A stretch of DNA of 64,000 bases from Sinorhizobium fredii USDA 257 (GTDB lineage: Bacteria; Pseudomonadota; Alphaproteobacteria; Rhizobiales; Rhizobiaceae), in assembly GCF_000265205.3 (NCBI RefSeq), contig NC_018000.1, positions 5,515,001-5,579,000 of the forward strand, read 5' to 3'. The notes under the pieces were generated by a model, which worked only from the letters and a program-made list of their open reading frames with translations, was not told the origin of the DNA and did no database searches. Below are positions 56,030-64,000 of this stretch, piece by piece. Position 1 is the stretch's first letter. Each line of letters starts with the position of its first letter. The position numbers were made by a program, and so were the translations under genes.

Positions 56030-57340
56030 TCAGACGTAGCGGTTTACGATGTTCTCCAGCAGTTCCTGCTTGCCGGATTTCGGCTGCGGATTGAGGTCGG
56101 CCTTGCGCACCCAGGCCTCGATCTCGTCAAGCGAGAAGCCGCCCTCGAGCATCTTCTTCGCCTCGGGCACATTCCAGCCGGCATAGCGTTTCTCCAGCGG
56201 CGCAGAGAGCCCCTTGTCCTCGATCATCTTCGCCGCCGCCTTGAGGCCGCGTGCGCAGCAATCCATGCCGCCGACATGGCCGATAAGCAGATCTTCCGGA
56301 TCGATCGACTGGCGACGCAGCTTTGCGTCGAAGTTGGTGCCACCGGTCTTGAAGCCACCGCCTGCGAGCACGTGATAATAGGCGAGCGCCATCTCGGGAA
56401 CATTGTTCGGGAACTGGTCGGTATCCCAGCCGGACTGGTAGTCGTTGCGGTTCATGTCGATCGAGCCGAAGATGCCGAGCGCATTGGCAAGCGCCAGCTC
56501 GTGCTCGAAGGAGTGGCCGGCAAGGATCGCGTGGCCCTGCTCGATATTGACCTTCACCTCGTTCTCGAGGCCGTACGTCTTCAGGAAGCCATAGACGGTC
56601 GCAACGTCGAAGTCGTACTGGTGCTTGGTCGGCTCCTGCGGCTTCGGCTCGATGAGGATCGTGCCCTTGAAGCCGATCTTGTGCTTGTATTCGACAACGA
56701 GATTGACGAAACGGCCGAGTTGGTCGAGTTCGCGCTTCAGATCGGTGTTGAGCAGCGTCTCATAGCCTTCCCGCCCGCCCCAAAGCACGTAGTTCTGGCC
56801 ACGAAGCCGCTGTGTCGCATCGATGCAGGTCTTTACAGTTGCCGCGGCAAAGGCGAAGACGTCCGGGTCCGGGTTGGTCGCCGCACCCGACATGTAGCGC
56901 CGGTTCGAGAAGAGATTCGCCGTGCCCCACAGCAGCTTGACGCCGGTCTCGGCCTGCTTCTTGGCGAAGTAATCGACGATCTCGTTGAGATTGCTGGTGT
57001 TCTCGGCGAAGGTCCGGCCCTCTGGACGAACGTCGGCGTCATGGAAGCAATAGAACGGCGTACCGAGAAGCTGGAAGAACTCGAAGGCGACGTCGGCCTT
57101 CAGCTTGGCCGCTTCCATCGAGTCCTTGAACCAGGGACGCTCGAAGGTCTGTCCGCCGAAGGGGTCGCCGCCCGGCCAGACGAAGGTGTGCCAATAGGCA
57201 ACTGCGAAGCGCAGATGATCTTCCATCCGCTTGCCGAGGACGATCTCGTCCGGATTGTAATGGCGGAAGGCGAGCGGATTGGTGCTCTCCGGGCCTTCAT
57301 ATCTGATCTTGGCGATGTCGCCGAAAAATCCGGTGCTCAC
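56030..57340 (-). CDS. xylA: Xylose isomerase
   Basis: Converts D-xylose to D-xylulose. 436 aa. Signature [18 protein letters not shown], metal and catalytic regions [11 protein letters not shown] (catalytic His), [20 protein letters not shown] (Glu ligand), [20 protein letters not shown] and [20 protein letters not shown]. Preceded by a separate promoter region with a LacI-type operator (57403) after the xylB stop. Confidence 0.97.
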   Translation of the reverse strand: MSTGFFGDIAKIRYEGPESTNPLAFRHYNPDEIVLGKRMEDHLRFAVAYWHTFVWPGGDPFGGQTFERPWFKDSMEAAKLKADVAFEFFQLLGTPFYCFHDADVRPEGRTFAENTSNLNEIVDYFAKKQAETGVKLLWGTANLFSNRRYMSGAATNPDPDVFAFAAATVKTCIDATQRLRGQNYVLWGGREGYETLLNTDLKRELDQLGRFVNLVVEYKHKIGFKGTILIEPKPQEPTKHQYDFDVATVYGFLKTYGLENEVKVNIEQGHAILAGHSFEHELALANALGIFGSIDMNRNDYQSGWDTDQFPNNVPEMALAYYHVLAGGGFKTGGTNFDAKLRRQSIDPEDLLIGHVGGMDCCARGLKAAAKMIEDKGLSAPLEKRYAGWNVPEAKKMLEGGFSLDEIEAWVRKADLNPQPKSGKQELLENIVNRYV

Positions 57341-57402
57341 GGCTGTCTCCTCTCAAGGACTGTTGCCGGCCCGCCTGCTGCGGAACGCGGCCATTGGTGG
57401 AA

Positions 57403-57414
57403 GTAATCGTTTTC
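57403..57414. promoter_or_regulatory. Candidate LacI-type operator before xylA
   Basis: GTAATCGTTTTC fits the general GNAANCGNTTNC LacI/GalR pattern with a CG centre. It lies 63-74 nt before xylA, in the 122 nt gap to xylB. Confidence 0.45.
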
Positions 57415-57462
57415 ATTGCATCATTCAGCGTGACCCGCGAAGCCGGCCGGGGCCAGAACTGG

Positions 57463-58917
57463 CTAGATCGTCGCTCCCTTGATGGCGGGGTAAAGCCGGC
57501 AATAGCGCTGGTAGGCGTCTTCATAGGCCGGCGCCAGCGAGGCGTCCGGCGCGATTGTCTCCGCCGTCGCCGGCGCATAGCAGGTCGCAACCGGATCGGC
57601 GCCGGTGGCGGCGATCAGGCCGAGCCGGGCTGCGCCGAAGGCGGCACCGAAATCGCCGTCGGCCGGCAGATTGACCGGCAGGTTCAGTGCCGTTGCGATC
57701 GACTTCAGCCAGTAGCGCGACCGGGAGCCGCCGCCGATCGCCGTGACCCGTGTGAGCCTCGTGCCGGCGGCGCGCAACGCTTCCAGGCTGTCGCGGATCG
57801 CGAAGGAGACGCCTTCGAGCACGGCCTGTGTCAGCGCGGCGCGAGAACTTTCATGGCCGAGACCGGCAAAGGCGCCGCGGATCGCCGCGTCGTTGTGCGG
57901 AGTACGCTCTCCGGAGAGATAGGGAAGGAATGTCACCGAGCCCGGCGCCTTGAGTATGTCGCCAAGCTCGCCTGTCAGCTCCGCAGCGCTCCTGCCAGTG
58001 ATGCCCGAATGCCAGTTGAGCGCATCGGTTGCCGAAAGGATCACGCCCATCTGGTGCCAGGTGTTGGGAAGCGCATGGCAGAAGGCATGGACGGCGCTTT
58101 GCGGATTGGGAAGATAGCTGGCGTTGGCGGCAAAGAGCACCCCGGACGTTCCGAGCGAGACGAAGGCCTGCCCCTCCCCAACCGCGCCCATGCCGCAAGC
58201 AGATGCTGCATTGTCGCCGGCGCCGCCGGCAACAACGACGCCGGACCCCATGCCCCAGCGGCTCGCGAGCTCCGGCCGGAGCGTGCCGGCAACGTCCGTC
58301 CCTTCGACCAGATCCGGCATCTGCCGCTCTTCGAGGTGGGTGGCCGCAAGGAGACTCTCCGACCACTGCCGCTTGCCCGTATCGAGCCAGGAGGTGCCAG
58401 CGGAATCCGACATTTCCGACATATGCTCGCCGGCCAGCCACAGACGCAGATAGTCCTTGGGCAACAGCACCCAGCGCACCCTGGCAAAAACCTCCGGTTC
58501 GTTTTCGCGCACCCAGGCGAGCTTCGGTGCGGTGAAGCCGGGGAAGACAATATTGCCGGTCAGCGCCCGGAACTGCGGATCGCTGTCGAGCGCCGCCGCC
58601 TGGCGAAAACTGCGCGTGTCGTTCCAGAGAATAGAGGGTCGAAGCACCGCATCGTTTTCGTCGAGGAGCGTCGCACCGTGCATCTGGCCGGAGAGGCCGA
58701 TGCCGCGGACCGCGGCGAGCGCGTCAGGATGCGCCGCCTTGAGCCCGGCGATCGCCTCTTCCGCCGCACGTACCCAGTCAGCCGGGTCCTGTTCCGACCA
58801 GCCGGTATGCGGCCGCGAGACGTCGAGCGCGGCCGCGGCGGAACCGACGATCTTCTGTTCGCCGTCGATCAGCATCGCCTTGACGCCGGAGGTGCCGAGA
58901 TCCAGTCCGAGATACAT
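57463..58917 (-). CDS. xylB: Xylulokinase
   Basis: Phosphorylates D-xylulose. 484 aa FGGY kinase: MYLGLDLGTSGVKAMLIDGE at the N terminus, GIGLSGQMHGATLLDENDAV near 70, GAGDNAASACGMGAVGEGQA near 232 and TRVTAIGGGSRSRYWLKSIA near 388 (ATP site). First enzyme gene after the LacI regulator, 10 nt gap. Confidence 0.96.
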   Translation of the reverse strand: MYLGLDLGTSGVKAMLIDGEQKIVGSAAAALDVSRPHTGWSEQDPADWVRAAEEAIAGLKAAHPDALAAVRGIGLSGQMHGATLLDENDAVLRPSILWNDTRSFRQAAALDSDPQFRALTGNIVFPGFTAPKLAWVRENEPEVFARVRWVLLPKDYLRLWLAGEHMSEMSDSAGTSWLDTGKRQWSESLLAATHLEERQMPDLVEGTDVAGTLRPELASRWGMGSGVVVAGGAGDNAASACGMGAVGEGQAFVSLGTSGVLFAANASYLPNPQSAVHAFCHALPNTWHQMGVILSATDALNWHSGITGRSAAELTGELGDILKAPGSVTFLPYLSGERTPHNDAAIRGAFAGLGHESSRAALTQAVLEGVSFAIRDSLEALRAAGTRLTRVTAIGGGSRSRYWLKSIATALNLPVNLPADGDFGAAFGAARLGLIAATGADPVATCYAPATAETIAPDASLAPAYEDAYQRYCRLYPAIKGATI

Positions 58918-58927
58918 GGGTGTCCTC

Positions 58928-59965
58928 CTATGCCTGCTCTATCGGCAGGTTATCCTTCAGGAAAATGTCGATGCGGATGCGTTCCTGCGCCTCGATGACG
59001 GCCAGCCCGTCGACCTTCGCCTTCAGCACCCGGATCGCGCTCCTGACCTCGTGGCCCGCATCCTGGTTGAGCAGCACATCGATGGTCCCGGAGAGTAGAG
59101 CGGCCCGGCTATGGGGCGTCAGTTCGTGGGCGATCGCGCAGACCGCCTCGGCCCTGCCGGCTTTCTCGAGCGCGGCAACGAGGCCGCGATTGCCGGCACC
59201 GAGACTGTAGACGCCGGCAAGGTCCGGATGGTGCTCGATGAGCGCGCCGACGAGTTTCTCGACGAGAGCCGCATCGTCCTGACCCTCGACGACCGGCAAC
59301 AGCAAGCGAGTTTCGAAGCATTTGCGCATGACCGCTTGAAAGCCTTCCAGCCGTTCCCTGTGGTCGCGCACGAGCATCGAGCCCGCCACCACCGCTACCG
59401 GCCCGGCACGATCGCCGAGGAACCGGCCCATCAGGTTTCCGGCGGTGCGCCCGGCGGCGATATTGTCGACGCCGGTAAAGTGATCGCGCGTCGATCCCGG
59501 CAGGTCGGAAACGAGGGTGACCACGGCAATCCCGTTCTGGCGCAGGTCTTCGACCGCTTGCACGACCTCAGGCGCCTCGATCGCGACTACGGCGACGCCG
59601 GCGGGCCGCTGCCGACGTGCTTCTGCCAGGGCATCCGCCAGGGCGCGCGCGTCGAACGCGGGAACACAGAGGATGGTGATTTCGGTCCGCTCCGCCACCA
59701 AGTGCGCCTTGGCGGCCCTCACCTCGGCCTCAAGCCCGCGCATGAAGGAATTTTCGCCGGCGGGCAGGATGAAGACGAGGGAATAGCTGCGGCCCTTGGC
59801 GAGGTTGGCCGCGGCAACGTCACGCACATAGCCGAGCGTCGCAATCGCCTGCTCGACCTTGTCGCGCGTCACGGAACGGACGCCCGGACGATTGTTCAAA
59901 ACCCGGTCGACAGTGGCCAGGCTGACGCCGGCCTCCGCGGCGATATCGTGAACGGTCGGTCGCAT
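58928..59965 (-). CDS. LacI-family regulator of the xylose cluster
   Basis: 345 aa. HTH is PTVHDIAAEAGVSLATVDRV, hinge VAAANLAKGRSYS, then the sugar-binding domain with GVDNIAAGRTAGNLMGRFLG. Encoded immediately upstream of xylB (10 nt), so it probably represses or activates xylBA; likely effector xylose or a derivative. A near-perfect operator lies upstream. Confidence 0.93.
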   Translation of the reverse strand: MRPTVHDIAAEAGVSLATVDRVLNNRPGVRSVTRDKVEQAIATLGYVRDVAAANLAKGRSYSLVFILPAGENSFMRGLEAEVRAAKAHLVAERTEITILCVPAFDARALADALAEARRQRPAGVAVVAIEAPEVVQAVEDLRQNGIAVVTLVSDLPGSTRDHFTGVDNIAAGRTAGNLMGRFLGDRAGPVAVVAGSMLVRDHRERLEGFQAVMRKCFETRLLLPVVEGQDDAALVEKLVGALIEHHPDLAGVYSLGAGNRGLVAALEKAGRAEAVCAIAHELTPHSRAALLSGTIDVLLNQDAGHEVRSAIRVLKAKVDGLAVIEAQERIRIDIFLKDNLPIEQA

Positions 59966-59996
59966 TCGTTCCTCCTCGCAGACCCCTTAGAGGAAG

Positions 59997-60018
59997 TTTT
60001 GATGTACGTAAATCAAAA
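59997..60018. promoter_or_regulatory. 22 bp palindromic operator upstream of the LacI gene
   Basis: TTTTGAT-G-TACGTA-A-ATCAAAA is symmetric except for one position pair, with a central CG, 32-53 nt upstream of the regulator start. Typical LacI autoregulatory site. Confidence 0.65.
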
Positions 60019-60062
60019 ATATTGTGAGAGCGAAACGGCTTTGAATATCGGGCGCCAAACCC

Positions 60063-61178
60063 TCAGTCGAAACGCCTGCTGAAGGCATGCGTGAAAGCGG
60101 CATGGCCCGCCACGCCAGTGGCCTCTCCGAAGACGACATCCAGGAACTTATCAGTGATCCGGACAAGCGCGAAGCCGCCGAGAAAGGCCGCCTTGGGCTT
60201 GAAGATGTCGATTTCGCCGACGCGATAGGCCATCACCCGGTCATGTTCGTGACCGTGAAAGAGTCCGACGACGTTGTAGCCCCTAAGCGTCTCGAGCAAG
60301 GCCTCGCGCTCGGCCGGGCTCCACCAATGCGGCTGGCCGCCGCCCTGATCGTCGAAAGTCTTTGCCGCAGGGTCCCAGACCTCGGTCGAGAACGCATCCC
60401 AGCCATAATGCTGGAACAAGACGACCGGGCGTCCGTCCGCGGCATAGGTAGCGAGATCGCGCTTCAGCCACGGCAGGCCGCTAACCGCCCCCTTGTTCTC
60501 GTCACCGCCGAAGCGCTGCAATTGAACGAGGTGGAGTCCGCCCCAGTCCCAGGAATAATTGTCCGATAGCGGATCGTAGTTGGTGACCGGCACCGGGGGT
60601 CTGTAGAAAACCGACTGGCGATGGGTGAGTTCCACATAGTCGCGCAGCTCGCGACGGTACCAGTCGCCGTTCGGCGGCGCGCCGTCCTGATCGAGATCAT
60701 GATTTCCAAGCCCGACATAGACGGGGTAATGGATGTGATGCGGCCCGACGCCATGCTCGTATCGGCTCTGGAACTGCTGCAACTGCCGCCCTTCGCGAGG
60801 CTCGCGAACCTGGCCGCCGCCGTCGTCGGTGATATCGCCGCCGAGCACCAGGCCGACCGGCCGTAAAATCTTCGCGCCGGCGCCGGCGAGCCCGCTCGGC
60901 TTGCCGTCGATCGTTTGCGGCCAGTGCTGTCCCGGAAGTCCGTTGAGTGCCGCAATGTGTCGCAACAGATTGGTGTCCGTCTTGCCCTCCTGTTCGCAAT
61001 TCGGCGCAAGGCCTTCCGTCGAGACGAGGCAGGCGTGGATGTCATTGGAAAAAAAAAATGTGGCATCGACTGGTGGCCGCGCTGCCCGCCCGCCGCCTGC
61101 GATCAGCGAAAGGCCGAGGCCAGCCGTACCAGCAAGAAATCTCCGCCTGGACGGCTTGAGGAATGGATTGTCGATCAT
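60063..61178 (-). CDS. Tat-exported metallophosphoesterase
   Basis: 371 aa. A twin-arginine signal (PSRRRFLAGTAGLGLSLIAG) sends a folded enzyme to the periplasm. Calcineurin-type metal motifs: SNDIHACL near residue 48, LGGDITDDGG near 114, YVGLGNHDLDQDG near 153, LFQHYGWD and GLFHGHEHD near 312. The substrate may be a phosphodiester, phosphomonoester or a phospholipid headgroup. A T10 homopolymer (61049-61058) inside codons 43-46 may be a slippage site. Confidence 0.9.
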   Translation of the reverse strand: MIDNPFLKPSRRRFLAGTAGLGLSLIAGGGRAARPPVDATFFFSNDIHACLVSTEGLAPNCEQEGKTDTNLLRHIAALNGLPGQHWPQTIDGKPSGLAGAGAKILRPVGLVLGGDITDDGGGQVREPREGRQLQQFQSRYEHGVGPHHIHYPVYVGLGNHDLDQDGAPPNGDWYRRELRDYVELTHRQSVFYRPPVPVTNYDPLSDNYSWDWGGLHLVQLQRFGGDENKGAVSGLPWLKRDLATYAADGRPVVLFQHYGWDAFSTEVWDPAAKTFDDQGGGQPHWWSPAEREALLETLRGYNVVGLFHGHEHDRVMAYRVGEIDIFKPKAAFLGGFALVRITDKFLDVVFGEATGVAGHAAFTHAFSRRFD

Positions 61179-61287
61179 CGCCTGCCCTGCGCCTTGATCA
61201 ATTCGACCGACTCAAGGGTAACGAGGATAGTGCCGCAACGTTTGCAGCGGGTAAAGCATGCCGTTCGTGCTGAATTTGCTTCACCCA

Positions 61288-61382
61288 GGCCACCTCACCG
61301 CTTGCGGGGCGAGAGGACTGGGAAGGCGCGGCATATCCCTTCTCCCCGCACGCGGGGAGAAGGTCGCGGCGGGATGAGGGGC
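61288..61382. repeat. RIME-like palindromic repeat
   Basis: Contains the perfect hairpin CCTTCTCCCCG-CACG-CGGGGAGAAGG (61338-61363) flanked by GCTTGCGGGGCGAGAGG and GGGATGAGGGG words. The hairpin is shared with the 34521 element. It lies between emrB and the phosphoesterase gene. Confidence 0.7.
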
Positions 61383-61417
61383 AATCTGGAAGAAAGCAGG
61401 CTCTCGCTTTTCCCACC

Positions 61418-63005
61418 TCAGTGCCCGCCGCCTCCCGCGCCGGCGCCCTCCGGCTTCTTGATCATCAGCACGCCGAGGATCATCGTCAGGAACAGGGCGG
61501 TCAGGATCAGGAACACGTCGATGAATGACAGGATCACCGCCTGCTGCTGAACCATCGCAGCCAGCTGCTTGACGGCGGCGGTCGCACCGTCGAGGCCGTA
61601 GGCGTTGAAGTTCGACGCCATATTATTCAACCGCTCGACCGCCTCCGGATTGCCCCACTGGATATGTTCGGCCAGGCGCGCATAGTGGAGATCCTGGCGC
61701 TGCGTCAGGATCGTGTTGATGATCGCGAGGCCGACGGCTCCGCTGATTGCGGGTCAGGTTGAAGAGGCCGGAGGCATTGCGGATGCGGGCCGGCGGCAGC
61801 GTGCCAAGCGCGATATTGTTGATCGGCACCATGCAGAGCATCAGCGAGCAGCCACGCAGGATCTGCGGCACGAGCAGTTCCCAGAAGTCCCAGTCGGCCG
61901 TTAACTGACTCATCGTCCATGTTCCCGCCGCAAAGCCGGCAAAGCCGATGGTCATCATCACGCGCGGGTCGAGACGACCCGCCAGAAAGCCTGCGACCGG
62001 GGCCGTCAGAAACATGGCGAGACCCGAGACGAACATGGTCTCGCCGATCATCAGCGAATCGTAGCCGCGGATGCGCCCGAGATAGAGCGGATAGAGATAG
62101 GTCAGGCCATAGAGGCCGATGCCCATCACGAAGGAAAACAACGAGCCGAACGTAAAATTGCGGTTGGCGAAAGCCCTTAGATCGACGACCGGAAACTCCA
62201 CCTTGAAGGCCCGGTAGAAGAATATTGCGGCGGCAACAACTGTGGCGACCGCGCCGATGACGATGTGGTCGTCGTTGAACCAATCGTTGGCGTTGCCCTC
62301 CTCCAGCACATATTCGAGCGAGCCGAGGAAAATCGCCATCGAGAAGAGGCCCCACCAGTCAAATTTCTTGATCAGCGCCAGTTCCGGCTCGTCGAAGTCG
62401 ATGAAAATCCAGGTCAGCGTCGCGACGATGACGCCGGGAATGACGTTGACGAGGAACAGCCAGTGCCAGGAGAAGGCATGGCTCAAATAACCGCCGACCG
62501 TCGGACCGATGGTCGGAGCGAGCGTTGCGATCAGGCCGATGATCGGCGAAACGATATTGCGCTTCGACGGCGGGAAGATGGTGAAGGCGGCGGCGAAGAC
62601 CGAGGGGATCATGCCGCCGCCGATGAAGCCCTGGATCACCCGGTAGACGATCATCTGGTCAATATTGGTGGCGGTTGCGGCAAGCGCACTGGAGGCGGTG
62701 AAGCCGGCGGCGGCGACGGAAAAGAGCACGCGCGTCGAAACGATGCGGGCGAGCGTCCCCGACAGCGGGATCATGATGACTTCGGCGATCAGGTAGGAGG
62801 TCTGAACCCAGCCGATCTCGTCCGATCCGGCGGAAAGACCCGCCTGGATTTCGGCAAGCGAAGCCGAAACGATCTGGATGTCGAGGATCGCCATGAACAT
62901 GCCGACGACCATCGCGAAAAAGGCGATGAGCCGCCGCGGATCCATGCGCTCCTCGGCTCCGGCGCCGCTCGTCGCCGCCGTGCTCGCTGTTGCCGTCGCA
63001 GCCAT
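61418..63005 (-). pseudogene. emrB: EmrB-type MFS drug efflux transporter with frameshift
   Basis: MFS DHA2 permease with 14 predicted helices (RLIAFFAMVVGMFMAILDIQ, WVQTSYLIAEVIMIPLSGTL, VFAAAFTIFPPSKRNIVSPI). The frame breaks near 61742-61746: after SGLFNLTRN the frame reads QRSRRPRDHQHD, while the other frame continues GGAVGLAIINTILTQRQDLH through to a 70 aa C terminus ending MIKKPEGAGAGGGGH. Two missing bases would restore a 529 aa protein. Downstream of emrA. Confidence 0.85.
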
Positions 63006-63026
63006 ACCTGCTACTCCTTCGCGCGC

Positions 63027-64000
63027 TTACTTCGCTTCGGCGACGTTGGCGGCGTCCGGCGCCGTGCGGGTATCGACATCGACCACGACGCTTAGGCCCG
63101 CCCGCAGGTTGCCCTTGGCGAGTGCGTCGGCCGGAAGCGTGATGCGAACCGGCACGCGCTGGATGATCTTGGTAAAGTTGCCGGTGGCGTTCTCCGCCGG
63201 CAGCAGCGAGAAGACCGAACCGGAGGCCGGCGAAATCGATGCAACCGTGCCCTCGATCGGATGCTCGTCATAGGCATCGACATGGACCTGGACTTTCGAT
63301 CCGGGAACTAGGTGGGCGATCTGCGTTTCCTTGAAATTCGCATCCACATAGAGCTGGTCCACCGGCACGAGACCGGCAAGCCGCTGGCCGGCCGAGACGA
63401 GGTCGCCGACCTGGACCGAGACGTTGCCGATGACGCCGTCATAGGGCGCCTTGAGCACGGTGAAGCCGAGGTCGCGGTTCGCCTTGTCGCGCGCAAGTTC
63501 GAGCGAACGGATCGTACTTTCCGATTCCGCCCGCTGCGCCTCGAGCACGGTGATATTCGCCTTGGCCGCGGTGATGTTGGCTTCGGCACCAACGAGATTT
63601 GCCCGCGCCTGATCGAGTGCGACCTGGGCGCTGTCGCGCGACGCATCCGTTCCAAAGGCCCTGGACTGCAGGTCGCTGGCGCGCTTTTGCGTGAGTTCGG
63701 CGCCCCTGACGGTCGCCTCGAAGGCTTCCTTCTGAGCCTCTGCCTGGCTGAGACTTGCCTTGGCACCAGCGATCTGCGCATCGAAACGGCTCAGCGCCAG
63801 CTTCTGCGTCGCGATCTGCGCTTCGGCCTGTTCCAAAGCGATGCGATAGTCTCCATCCTCGAGGGTGACGAGCGGATCGCCCGCCTTGACATGCTGGTTG
63901 GCGACCACGTCGACCTTGGCGACATAGCCGGAGACTTTCGGAGAGATCGTCGCGATGTCGCCCTCGATATAGGCGTCGTCGGTGGAAACCATGAAGCGAC
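63027..64000 (-). CDS. emrA: EmrA-type membrane fusion protein (partial)
   Basis: HlyD-family periplasmic adaptor with EmrB. The frame runs to the window edge, so the N-terminal anchor is not in view; the ATG at 63992 (MVSTDDAYIEGDIATISPKV) is internal, as homologs have a membrane anchor before it. Lipoyl and coiled-coil regions (AEAQIATQKLALSRFDAQIA, ALDQARANLVGAEANITAAK) and the barrel (YGVIGNV-type APYDGVIGNVSVQVGDLVSA) are typical. Operon emrAB on the minus strand, 21 nt gap. Confidence 0.9.
   Translation of the reverse strand, partial: RFMVSTDDAYIEGDIATISPKVSGYVAKVDVVANQHVKAGDPLVTLEDGDYRIALEQAEAQIATQKLALSRFDAQIAGAKASLSQAEAQKEAFEATVRGAELTQKRASDLQSRAFGTDASRDSAQVALDQARANLVGAEANITAAKANITVLEAQRAESESTIRSLELARDKANRDLGFTVLKAPYDGVIGNVSVQVGDLVSAGQRLAGLVPVDQLYVDANFKETQIAHLVPGSKVQVHVDAYDEHPIEGTVASISPASGSVFSLLPAENATGNFTKIIQRVPVRITLPADALAKGNLRAGLSVVVDVDTRTAPDAANVAEAK

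Overview
The window is a contiguous piece of an alphaproteobacterial chromosome, most likely Sinorhizobium/Ensifer or a close Rhizobiaceae relative. The evidence is the high GC content and GC-rich third codon positions, a glgPBCA-pgm-glgX glycogen cluster, soxBDAG sarcosine oxidase, a split pntAA/pntAB/pntB transhydrogenase, an aa3-oxidase subunit IV-like peptide, a speF-type leader before an ornithine decarboxylase gene, one perfect CtrA box, and several GC-rich palindromic intergenic repeats of rhizobial RIME type. No rRNA, tRNA, CRISPR array, transposase or phage gene was seen. It looks like core chromosome rather than an island.

Layout. 1-11300 (+): glycogen synthesis and breakdown (3' end of glgP, glgB, glgC, glgA, pgm, glgX), then a MaoC-like hydratase and a DUF2332 protein. 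11386-16587 (-): soxB-soxD-soxA-soxG for N-methylglycine oxidation. 16924-20392 (+): ribosomal protein S21, a TPR lipoprotein, a DUF992 protein and a class III nucleotide cyclase. 20480-27503 (-): proton-translocating transhydrogenase, the oxidase-associated small protein, a FeeM-like N-acyltransferase and a membrane GGDEF-EAL protein. 27922-32257: a class I amidotransferase-type hydrolase, a D-2-hydroxyacid dehydrogenase with a LacI regulator, and a MarR regulator divergent from a creatininase-family hydrolase. 32371-41323: metal handling (COG0523 GTPase with a poly-His segment, WD40 protein, and a DUF1007/NicO exporter pair) mixed with a LysE exporter, acetyltransferases, ornithine/lysine decarboxylase and a LysR regulator. 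41336-48295: small membrane protein, RimJ-like acetyltransferase, DUF533 protein, KDPG aldolase, CYTH and CHAD proteins, tRNA hydroxylase TrhO, two-subunit aconitase X, and a GFA-family protein. 48398-50946 (-): methionine ABC importer metNIQ. 51253-59965 (-): sugar catabolism (LacI regulator, xylB, xylA, sugar isomerase, Gfo/Idh oxidoreductase, GH1 glucosidase, flavin reductase). 60063-64000 (-): Tat-exported phosphoesterase and an EmrAB-type drug efflux pair.

The most notable non-coding signals are a long structured leader upstream of the decarboxylase, with an open frame that ends in an ATGA overlap with the decarboxylase start; two copies of a palindrome-plus-mini-ORF-plus-hairpin repeat at about 18993 and 23545; several palindromic LacI-type operators; and a CtrA box at the start of the FeeM-like gene. 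Three genes (EmrB, the flavin reductase and the CHAD protein) carry apparent 1-2 nt frameshifts. These are either young pseudogenes or sequence errors, and a read-level check would decide. I did not find a clear defence system or secondary-metabolite cluster.
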